Source of the DNA: Inia geoffrensis | Lineage: Eukaryota > Chordata > Mammalia > Artiodactyla > Iniidae | Assembly (NCBI GenBank): GCA_036417435.1 | Contig: CM070900.1 | Coordinates: 33,395,496 to 33,459,495, forward strand | Length of the DNA stretch: 64,000 nt | Direction of reading: 5' to 3' | Shown: positions 1 to 8,868 of the stretch, one piece after another | Layout: every line of letters begins with the position of its first letter | How positions within the stretch are numbered: position 1 is the first letter of the stretch | Position numbers and translations under genes: made by a program | The notes under the pieces: model-generated | The model's database searches: none | What the model was told of the DNA's origin: nothing | Seen by the model: only the letters and a program-made list of their open reading frames with translations

Positions 1-298
1 CGCATCTTACTCTTCTGCCATCTTTAAGTTCTCCCTCTCTTATTTTCTAATTCCAAATTTTTTTGATGGCATTGTAAATGTAATTTTAAAAATCATTTTT
101 TAAATTGTTGAATGCCATGTATGTAAAAATGCAAGTTTTTTTGCATATTATTCTTATACCCTGCAAAATTTTCAAATTTATTCTTTAGTAGCTATTTTAT
201 ATATTTTTAAAAAATTGTCAAGTAAGCAATTATGTCAGCTGCAAATAGAGACAGTTTTGCTTCTTCCTTTCTAATCAGTATGCCTTTTAATTCTTTTA
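1..298 (-). mobile_element. Old LINE-1 ORF2 fragment (part 1, split by mariner)
   Basis: Reads as antisense L1 ORF2 (reverse-transcriptase region). The stretch near 234-298 carries the familiar antisense text around the FADD motif (tcagctgcaaatagagacag) and the following ORF2 sequence. It stops at the mariner insertion and resumes at 1577, so both parts are one L1 copy. It is too diverged for an open frame and runs off the left edge of the window. The subfamily is an old L1M type by divergence; this is inference. Confidence 0.75.
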
Positions 299-1574
299 TT
301 GGGTGGGCCAAAAAGTGCCTTTGGTATTTTTAAGTGAAAATAAAAGACACATTTTTCATTTCCACCAAGAACTTTATTGAACAATGTATTCATCCTTTTG
401 TTCCACTACCTTTTGCCATTTTTCAGGCAACTCCTTAATTCCATCTTCCAAAAACTTTTTATCTTTTTGAGCAAAGAACTGTTCCATGTGCCTTTTATAA
501 TCTTCCAGGGAACTGAAATTTTTTGCACTAAATGAATTTTGTAAAGACCAAAATAAATGGAAATCCGAAGGTGCAATGTGTGGTGAATATGGCAGATGAA
601 TCAGAACTTCCCATTCAAGCTGTAACAGTTTTTGCCGGGTCATCAAGGAAACATGCGGTCTTGCATTGTCCTGATGGAAGATTATGTGATATCTGTTGAG
701 TAATTCTGGAAGCTTTTTGTCGAGTGCCGCTTTCAGTTGGTCTAATTGGGAGCAGTACTTGTTGGAATTAATCGTTTGGTTTTACAGCAGGAGCTCATAA
801 TGGAGGAGTCCCTTCCAATCCCATCATATACACAACATCACCTTCTTTGGTTGAAGACCGGCCTTTAGTGTGGTTGGTGGTGGTTCATTTCACTTGCCTC
901 AGGATCTCTTCTGTTCCCCATTGTTGTACAGTATCCACTTTTCCTCGCCCGTTACAATTTTTTTAAAAAACGGAACATTTTCATTACATTTCAGTAGAGA
1001 ATCTTATGCGGAAATATGTCAAGAAGGTTTTTTTCTCTTAACTTATATGCAACCCTAACATCAAAGTGATTCACATAACCAAGCTGGTGCTTTATTTTCA
1101 ATGCTTGATTTGTATATTTTGAGTATGTCAGCTCTCTCCAGTGTGATATAACTTTCATTGTTCTCAATTATTGTTTTGATTTGATCGCTATCGACTTCAG
1201 CTGGCCTACCTGACCGTGGAGCATCGTCCAGTGACAAATCTCCAGCACGAAACTTCGCAAACCACTTTTGACACGTTCGATCAGTCACAGCACCTTCTCC
1301 ATAAACTGCACAAATCTTTCTGTGTGTTCTGGTTGGTTTTGACCTTTCTTGAAATAATAAGGCATAAGACACTGAAAATGTTCTTTTCTTCCATCTTCAA
1401 TATTAAAATGGCTACACAAAAATTCACCAATTTTGATGTCTTTTTTTTAATGCACACTGATATGACTGCTGTCACAATACAGTCTAACAAAATTGTTTCG
1501 AATGAAGGTAAAAACAACTAAGTGCTGCTGGAGCCATCTTACGGAAAAAACAATGAACATTTTGGCCCACCCAA
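299..1574 (-). mobile_element. Mariner (Tc1/mariner) DNA transposon, nearly complete
   Basis: The element is 1276 bases long, the normal size for mariner. The left end reads ttgggtgggccaaaaagtgc and the right end, on the opposite strand, reads ttgggtgggccaaaatg, which gives terminal inverted repeats of about 15-17 bases. A TA dinucleotide flanks each side (297-298 and 1575-1576), the expected mariner target duplication. The transposase reads on the minus strand. The host L1 sequence joins cleanly across the insertion, so mariner landed after the L1. Similar mariners are known in cattle and other Cetartiodactyla. Confidence 0.95.
374..1394 (-). pseudogene. Mariner transposase pseudogene (DD34D type)
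   Basis: This is the decayed cut-and-paste transposase of the element. The N-terminal DNA-binding part is legible at 1061-1372, with the KICAVYGEGAVTDRTCQKWF and DDAPRSGRP motifs. The C-terminal catalytic part is open at 374-646, with the HLPYSP and APSDFHLF motifs. Between the second catalytic Asp (HQDNARPH, about 654-676) and the third (APSDF, about 560-573) there are 34 residues, matching the mariner DD34D signature. At the first catalytic position (about 940-955) this copy reads TGEEKW instead of the family's TGDEKW, so that Asp is lost. Frameshifts break the frame after about 1290 and between 650 and 1060. The start is uncertain; the ATG at 1394 fits the family length best. It cannot encode an active enzyme as read. 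Confidence 0.9.
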
Positions 1575-1576
1575 TA

Positions 1577-2465
1577 CTTGCCTCATTGTAATAGATGGAT
1601 CCCCATTCAATAGGTGTAGTGAGGATTGGCATTTTTGTCTTATTGTTGATTAGTGAGAAAATGCCCAATATTTCACCATACGGTATAATGTCAGTTATTG
1701 TTTTTTCATAGATTCCCTATATCAGATGAAATGAGTTCTATTTTGTTCCTAGTTGACTGAGGGTTTTAATCATGAATGGGTGTTACATTGTGTCAAATGT
1801 TTATTCTTCATCTATTGAGATTATCATATGGATTTTTGTTTTTAGTCTGAACATGGTAAGTTATGTATGTTGATTTTCAAATGTTAAACCAACCTTGCAT
1901 ACCTCAGATAACCCTGCTTGCTAATGGTGTGTTATTCTTTTTATATATTGCTTAAAACATTTGACTTAAAAAAAAATGATGCTTGTGCACATATTTTTGA
2001 GAGATGTTGATTTGTGCTTTTCTTTTTTGTCATATCTTTATCAGGTTTGCTATTAAGATTATGTCAGCTTCATAAAATAAGAATTGTTTTCCCCTTTTAA
2101 ATTTTATGATAGAGTTAGCATGAGATTTGTGTTATTTTTCCCCTAAATGTGCAACAGACTGCATCAGTGACAGACTGATCTAGGCCCATCTATCTGGGCC
2201 TAGAGTTTGGGATGGTGTTTAATAATGAATTTGATTACTTAATAGGGGTATTCATATTTTTTGTTTTGTTTCAGTCATGGTAAGTTGTCATTTTCAGAAA
2301 ATTTGTTCCTTTCATCTCAGTTATTAAATTTGTTAGCATAAAATTATTCATACTATTCTTTTATTATCTAATTAACTCCAGTTTTAATGTTCATTTTTAC
2401 CCATAACTTAAAAAAAATTCTAACAGGACAGATATTTTTGTGGTACTTCTAAATTTATTTTTTGT
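1577..2465 (-). mobile_element. Old LINE-1 ORF2 fragment (part 2)
   Basis: Continuation of the L1 interrupted by mariner. Antisense ORF2 landmarks include atgaatgggtgttacattg near 1774 and catctattgagattatcata near 1809. Many substitutions and short indels are present and no frame is open. The end is gradual; sequence after about 2465 belongs to a different L1-type 3' UTR. Confidence 0.75.
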
Positions 2466-2647
2466 TTAAATAAACTTTTAATTTTAGAATAGTTTTAGAT
2501 TTACAGAAAAGTTTAAAAGATATTACAGAGAGTTCCTAAATACCCTTCACCGAGTTTTTCCTATTATTTACATCTTATATTACCATGGTACATTTGTTAC
2601 CACTAAGAAATCAACATTAGTTCATTACTATTAACTAATCTCCATAC
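2466..2647 (-). mobile_element. L1 3' UTR fragment (L1MC/L1ME-like)
   Basis: A T-rich start (the tail of an antisense element) is followed by the well-known old-L1 3' UTR text around tacagagagttcc and taccatggtacatttgt. It stops abruptly at 2647, exactly where the 63-base duplicated block begins. The family assignment is from memory of consensus sequence. Confidence 0.6.
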
Positions 2648-2710
2648 TTCAAAGGAGAGAGGAGTCCTTGAACGGAAATGGTGAATCAGCAGAGGAAGCA
2701 GAAATACTGA
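2648..2710. repeat. Perfect 63-base direct repeat, copy A
   Basis: Bases 2648-2710 are identical, with no mismatch, to 5863-5925 in the same orientation. This copy sits directly at the broken end of an old L1 fragment. No poly(A), inverted repeat or target duplication was seen around it. Copy B lies in apparently unique DNA and is the likely source. Confidence 0.97.
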
Positions 2711-4504
2711 CCTCAAACAGGTCATTTGTAAACATGACTGAGGTTAGGACTCTTTCTATAGTATGTTTGTTGCATCCTAAACTATTTCTATACTTAGGGT
2801 CACCAGAAAAGCCAGAGTGGAGACTGCAGGGAGTACGGGTTTGAATGAACTTTGGCTGCTCTGTCAAGCATGCTGATCATGGAGGAAGCATCAGAAGACT
2901 CACCCAAGTGACTCATCCCCGAAATCCAAGAGAGGTAATAGAATAACTTACATTGCACAGCCTTCTGGCTATTTAGTTGGATATATGAGATCAACGGTGC
3001 ACACTTTCTCTGCTGGATGTTGCTTTGGGAAAGAGACTTATTGGTTAGATGTCACATTGCAATGTAGTCAGGGGCTTTGGGACCTGATTCCCAATACCCA
3101 GAAGCATAGAGAAAAATTATTTAACATCTTGGCCTCGGGTAACAATATCTACTTCATGGAGTTGCGCCAGGCATCAAATTCTATGGGGATGTACTACTGT
3201 CCACTGAATTAACTATCCTTCGTGTTGTTTCATTATTTTCTGAGGCTGTACTTTGTATTGGATGGTGGAAAGCTTGAGGCTAGAGATAACCAAGGTGGCA
3301 ATAAGAGGCACGTGAAATAAAAACGTGAGAGGTCATGCATGTGGATTATTAGATGTCAAATGTATAATATAGCTTTATATATGTAGTGTTACCCAGATTG
3401 GACGCCTGTGCTGTAATTAGTTTTAAATTTATTACTATCTTTTTCATGAAATTCAGATAGTCTGACTAGTTTATATTCTCTAAACATTTCTTGTTTTATT
3501 CTTTCATCAGATTCCACTCTTAAAATTCACTGCATGGTCTCCACAGACAAGAAGTGAAGGTTCTGCATTGCTACAGCCTCTCAGTTAAAAGACAGGGAAT
3601 CCACATTTTCCCTCATTTTACTCTTAGGCTGCCAGTATGTTTTATTGTCTCCCACACACTTTTCTTCTCTCAAAGACATTTCCAAGTTTAATAATGTATT
3701 TTTTAAAAGTCAGATAATTTTCAGGTAATAAAATTCTGGAATCCTGCAGACTTTAAAAGAAATACAAAGAATTAAAAAAAACCCTCATGTACCGAGCCAT
3801 TTACCATGTCTATCTAAAAATTACAGCTACCCATTAGTAAGTTGCATTATTATAGAATTGCTAATATTACCTACTTTTTAAGAACATTAAAATAAACTCC
3901 TTTGGAAGTGATGTTATTTACCAAAAACAACAAGGCAGAATAAGGCATATATCTAAGTTGGTTTAAAATTGAAGTATATTTTATGTAAAATGGGATATTT
4001 TAACGAATAACCTGAACAGGGAAGTCTTTTCCTACATAAATATCTTATAATTTCTCACTGTGTAATATTGGAGCTTTTCCTGTTAATTTGTGGTTTTGAG
4101 AAGTATAGCTCTTAGTTAAAAAGTACCCATTTGAAGGTTTCTTAGCTTTCATTATGAGGGTACAGTGACCAAAAAAATCATGTGTCTCATAGTATTCTTT
4201 GTACTGCATGTAGTCTGGTCAAATGGAATCATCTACTTCAAAGGTTATTGTGAAAGAAAACTGAAAAAGAATAAATTGTGTGTAATTGTGTTAAAGAATA
4301 AGCCTTTACTGATCAGTTAGAAAATAACAAAGACATATTCGCTGTCTGTGCCTGGGTAATCATTGGGGGGTTAGTAATATTATTTTGTACAAGAAAGAAT
4401 ATTTTTTAAATGTGTTAAGCTGTTCTTTACTGAAGGGCATGAGAACGTTGCATAATCTTTAACTCCTGCCAGAGAGGCTTTGTCACTGGGTAGAACCAGT
4501 TTTA
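2711..4504. other. Unique AT-rich DNA, no feature recognised
   Basis: No repeat family, supported exon or RNA gene could be recognised. The open frames here are short and lack homology or splice context. Very old repeats may be hidden below what reading by eye can detect. Confidence 0.5.
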
Positions 4505-4600
4505 TAGTCTATTCATGTATTCAACCAGCATTTATTGAAACTCTCTTCTTTTTATTCACTCTGCTAGGTACAGAGTTTGGGGTGAACCGCGTTAGGGGTA
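4505..4600 (-). repeat. L2 3' end fragment (possible)
   Basis: The text attcatgtattcaaccagca followed by tttattgaaactctc resembles the antisense 3' end of L2 LINEs (…tttgttgaatgaatgaat on the other strand). The match is short and diverged. Confidence 0.4.
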
Positions 4601-5394
4601 AAAAAACTCAGGAAAGCACACTGCCTTAAGTATTGACAAGCTTGAGGATGGGAAAGTATAGAGAGACTATCATGTAAATAATAAATGATAACACAAAGAA
4701 GAATGAGAAGTAGTCATCAAGGGTAAAAATGACATAATAATAAGTGCTAATGTTAGCATAGTGTTTACTAATTGCCCATCATTAACTAAGGAGTTGACTC
4801 TGCACAGTGGGTCTTAGGTCATGTCCCCAACATCCATTCCCCTCTCTGTCTCCATCTCATACTTACTGTGCAGTTTATAGGCAGAAAAATATTTTCCAGG
4901 GTTTGTAATACCCTCTCCTATGCTACAGTGATTGGTCCATTTGAGCAGGTCTGAGCCAATTAGTAATTCCTCTGATCCAGGCAATGGTTCCGGAATGGGC
5001 TTGTTATTCACACTGGACAATGGGACCTGAGAGGTTTTCTAAGAATGTCTGGAAAAGTTCTCCATTACTATTCTGGGAGAGCTTTTCGAAGTGATCATTT
5101 TCTTCACTCCTTTGTTTTGGATGAGGAAACCTATAGTCCAATGATAGCCTCTCATAAGCATGAGGGAGAACCAGCCTTAAACTGAATCTGACACCTTAGA
5201 AGACAGAACAGAGGGAGAGAAATTAGATCCTTGATCCATGGCTGAACCACTGAATCAGTCCAAGGCTGAAGCCTACCTTTCCTCTGGACTTTGAGAAAAG
5301 TGAGCCAATAAAACTTTTGTTTTTTTATGCTAGTCTGAGTTGGGCTTTCTCTTACCTTCAAACAGTCTAAATTATACTAAGGAGGTTTCTTTTT
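4601..5394. other. Unique DNA, nothing recognised
   Basis: No repeat, exon or RNA signature could be supported. Short open frames on both strands look like chance frames. Confidence 0.5.
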
Positions 5395-5525
5395 CAGTCT
5401 TCATAACAAACCTATGATAGATGATGTTATTGTCATCATTTTATGGATGAGGAAGCTGAGGCCTGGAAAGTTCAATAGCTTGCGCTGAACCACGAAAGCA
5501 GTAAGTGGTAAAGCCAGGACTTTAC
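5395..5525 (-). repeat. MIR SINE, antisense
   Basis: Contains the antisense MIR core: attttatggatgaggaagct, followed by gaggcctggaaag and a degenerate 'cttgcccaaggtcacacagc'-type stretch ending in gtaaagccaggact. This is an ancient tRNA-derived SINE shared by mammals. Confidence 0.8.
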
Positions 5526-6248
5526 CTGTGGAGTTTTAATCCAGACACCGTATTCCTAAGCACCGCGTCCTATTGCTTGCCATGCTTTGGGGTTGCAAAG
5601 AGAATGTCAGTTAAGTTGTAGGAAAATTATCCCAGTGCTGGAAGCACTGGCTTTGGGCCTGTAGGTGGAACTTAAATCGGCACGAGATGGAGCTGAAGCA
5701 GCAGATTTGGAGTGGAGGGGGTCAAGTGGCTGTGGCTGGGGGTCTAGTCCATGTGTGGTCTCTCAGTGGGGGAGGGGCAGCACCAACAGGAAAGCTTGGA
5801 GGTCCCCCAGAGGCTAGAAGACAAAGAGGGAGATAAGAAAAGGCATGGTCAGACAGAGGAAGTTCAAAGGAGAGAGGAGTCCTTGAACGGAAATGGTGAA
5901 TCAGCAGAGGAAGCAGAAATACTGAGATTGATAATGACCTACTTGTAGTCCCTGAGATTTGGGGATGATGGGACTAGGGGTGGATTAGCGGGGGGGAGGA
6001 AAGAGGACATCACCAGAATCTGTGTACACTTGAGAGTTCAGTATTATCATTATCTGGGCAAAGCCAAGTTTCAGTTTAGGAGAGAAGGTAGAGGAAGTGT
6101 TACTAGAAGGGTTTGAGTGAGAATGTGTGTCCAAGGGTTTAAAAGAGCACAGAGAAGGGGTACTAGGGGAATGGAGGGGAGACGGGGAGGGTAAATGAGC
6201 TGGAGAGAACACAAGCATGAGAGTGCTAGCGGGCTGGAAGCAGGTGTG
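5526..6248. other. Unique purine-rich DNA containing repeat copy B
   Basis: G/A-rich unique sequence with no recognised element apart from the 63-base block. An open frame at 5751-5948 is composed mostly of Glu, Gln and Arg codons from the purine-rich run and has no homology or splice support, so it was not called as a gene. Confidence 0.5.
5863..5925. repeat. Perfect 63-base direct repeat, copy B (likely donor)
   Basis: Identical to 2648-2710, 3215 bases upstream. The purine-rich composition matches the surrounding DNA here but not the surroundings of copy A, which suggests that this is the original location. Confidence 0.97.
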
Positions 6249-7470
6249 TTTTTTTTTAACATATTTATTGGAGTATAATTGCTTTACAATGGTGTGTTAG
6301 TTTCTGCTGTATAACAAAGTGAATCAGCTATATGTATACATATATCCCCATATCTCTTCCCTCTTGCATCTCCCTCCCTCCTACCCTCCCTGTCCCACCC
6401 CTCTAGGTGGTCACAAAGCACCAAGCTGATCTCCCTGTGCTATGCGGCTGCTTCCCACTAGCTAGCTATTTTACATTTGGTAGTGTATATATGTCCATGC
6501 CACTCTCTCACTTCATCCCAGCTTACCCTTCTCCCTCCCTATGTCCTCAAGTCCATGCTCTAGTAGGTCTGTGTCTTTATTCCCATCTTACCCCTAGGTT
6601 CTTCATGACATTTTTTTTTTTCTTAGATTCCATATATATGTCTTACCATATGGTATTTGTTTTTCTCTTTCTGACTTACTTCACTCTGTATGACAGACTC
6701 TAGGTCCATCCACTTCACTACAAATAACTCAATTTAATTTCTTTCTATGGCTGAGTAATATTCCATTGTATATATGTGCCACATGTAAAACTATGAAATT
6801 AGAATACTCCCTAACACCATACACAAAAATAAACTCCAAATGGATTAAAGGCCTAAATGTAAGGCCAGACACTATCAAACTCTTAGAGGAAAACATAGGC
6901 AGAACACTCGATGACATACATCACAGCAAGATCCTTTTTGACCCACCTCCTAGAGAAATGGAAATAAAAACAAAAATAAACAAATGGGACCTAATGAAAC
7001 TTCAAAGCTTTTGCACAGCAAAGGAAAACATAAACAAGACGAAAAGACAGACCTCAGAATGGGAGAAAATATTTGCACATGAAGCAACTGACAAAAGATT
7101 AATGTCCAAAATTTACATGCAGCTCAATAACAAAAAAACAAACAACCCAATCCAAAAATGGGCAAAAGAGCTAAATAGACATTTCTCCAAAGAAGATATA
7201 CAAATTGCCAACAAACACATGAAAGGATGCTCAACATCACTAATCATTAGAGAAATGCAAATCAAAACTACAATGAGATATCTCACACAGGTCAGAATGG
7301 CCATCATCAAAAAATCTACAAACAATAAATGTTGGAGAGGGTGTGGAGAAAAGGGAACCCTCTTGCACTGCTGGTGGGAATGTGAATTGGTACAGCCACT
7401 ATGGAGAACAGTATGGAGGTTCCTTAAAAAGCTACAAATACAACTACCATACGACCCAGCAATCCCACTG
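6249..7470 (-). mobile_element. Young LINE-1, 5'-truncated with 5' inversion
   Basis: From 6249 the antisense L1 3' end is read: a poly-T tail, the 3' UTR and the very end of ORF2, up to about 6780. At 6781-6784 the sequence switches strand: from there to 7470 it reads sense ORF2. The two parts are the head-to-head product of twin-primed reverse transcription, with the 4-base overlap acat at the junction and a short piece of ORF2 (between the cccactg end and the gtggcacat start) missing. The flanks gaagcaggtgtgtttt (about 6238) and gaagatgtgtttt (about 7470) look like an imperfect target duplication. A C-rich run at 6365-6405 is a G-quadruplex motif on the element's own strand. Confidence 0.9.
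6782..7470 (+). pseudogene. L1 ORF2 C-terminal fragment in the inverted 5' segment
   Basis: L1 ORF2 encodes the endonuclease and reverse transcriptase; only the C-terminal portion is present here, on the plus strand because of the inversion. It stays open (frame 6766-7674, running on into flanking DNA). The segment shows [20 protein letters not shown] and the C-terminal cysteine motif [18 protein letters not shown], which fits CX3CX7HX4C. It lacks endonuclease and reverse-transcriptase domains and has no L1 promoter. The 204 bases of frame beyond 7470 are host DNA. Confidence 0.9.
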
Positions 7471-8009
7471 AAGATGTGTTTTGGCCAATGTATCAAAACG
7501 AAAAAGGTATGGAAATGTGGGAAGGAAAGAGGTGGCTTCCCAGGTTGCATTTACATTGTGGATTCCTTTGCAATTGTGACTCCCAGTGCTTTACATCCTG
7601 CTGGCAGAAGGGAGCCGAGGTGGCTATGGCAACCTGACAAGCCTCTAACAATATTAATATTCACAAACATCTGAAGGCTGCAATCTTTTAAAAACAACAA
7701 TAATAACAGCAGTGGCAGCAGCAACAACCACCATAGTAATTTGTAACTCTCCCCTCTGGAGAAGCACAGAGCTGCATGTATTGTATTTTAAATAATCAGT
7801 CACAAATAAACTAATTGCTGCAAACCTTAAACCTGTTTTTCCCTCCAGCTTGTCATTATCTGCAGAAGTCAAAACAAGTAAAATAGATGGACCAGATTTC
7901 CTTCAGATGTTTGCCGATAATAATTATTCTCTTAAAAAATTAAAAATTGTGTAAGTCTGACAGCAAAATTCCTTCCTGTGTTGTGACTTTAAAATGTCTT
8001 TTTTTTTGC
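7471..8009. other. Unique DNA
   Basis: No repeat or gene is recognised. A short AAC/AGC-rich run (about 7693-7735) gives low-complexity sequence. Confidence 0.5.
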
Positions 8010-8200
8010 CTTTAAATTTCTGTTCAAGATTTTTAAACTCTGCCTTGCTCCTTTTCTGAATCATCAAATCCAGTGGTTCACCTGGAGAACTGGGTAAAAT
8101 TCACCTTGGAAGAGCAATTAAAAATGCACATTGCTGGTCCCTACCTTAGAGAAGTAGATTTATTAGGGCTGGAGGAGGGAGTTGCCAACGCCAAGGTGTT
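8010..8200. repeat. Possible MER5/Charlie-type hAT MITE remnant
   Basis: Carries a degenerate version of the cagtggttc…cacctgg…aattaaaaatgca…ctggtcccta…agaagtagatttatta pattern of small hAT-Charlie elements (MER5A-like). Termini and target duplication are not clear. Confidence 0.4.
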
Positions 8201-8868
8201 AGTTTATGGAAGTTTATATCAGGGGTACTCATGCTAGGAGTTCTGTTCTTTTACTCCCACCTTTCCCTTTCTTTTTGGCTCTGAATGAAGGCTCATTGGT
8301 GAGTTGCTGAGCCCTGTCATGGGTGGAGAAAGAGGAGTGCTATGAGACTGACAGCAGAGCAAGAGTGTGTAGGCAGTGAGGCTCCCAGAAACCTCTGATC
8401 TTGCACAGGGTGCTGAATAGGAAAGGCACAAGGCAGGATAAAGGTATGGTTCTGCACATTTATGTTGTCTGTTGAGGGCACTGAGCAGAGAAAGTAGAAA
8501 TTTTGATCTGTTTCATTTCTGCCTTTCCTTCTGGAAAGTTGGTAGGGTGGGGTCGTGTAAGGGCAGAGATTAGAAAAGGATTTTCTTGTTAATGCTGTCC
8601 CTTCTGTGTCCCCTCTGTGTACTGTAGACATACGGACACGGTGAAATTGTGGAGAGTTAAGGCACACCCTAGCTTCTGTGGGTACTGCTGTGCGTTCCAC
8701 AAAGCCTGTTACCCATCCAGTGTTTTGGCATGAGAGGATTTCTAGTTTATTAATTATCACTGAACAGGATCAGTGGATGGAAATAGATAGTTTAACTCTT
8801 GCCTTGTGTTGGAGGAGGACATTGAGAGGACGTGACTACCACTTGACCTGTGAGCGGGTTTTATAGTG
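8201..8868. other. Unique DNA
   Basis: No element recognised. A 147-codon minus-strand open frame (8317-8760) has no recognisable domain or splice context and is within the range expected by chance. Confidence 0.5.

Noticed and set aside
1216..1521. 101-codon plus-strand open frame across the mariner
   Set aside because: It is the opposite-strand shadow of the transposase pseudogene and has no homology of its own.
5751..5948. 65-codon plus-strand frame covering copy B of the 63-base repeat, Glu/Gln/Arg-rich
   Set aside because: Purine-rich DNA produces such frames by composition. Copy A has no comparable frame, and no splice or start context was found.
7113..7550. 145-codon minus-strand frame
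   Set aside because: Antisense shadow of L1 ORF2 in the inverted segment.
8317..8760. 147-codon minus-strand frame in unique DNA
   Set aside because: No recognisable domain, no splice or promoter context, and a few frames this long are expected by chance in 64 kb.
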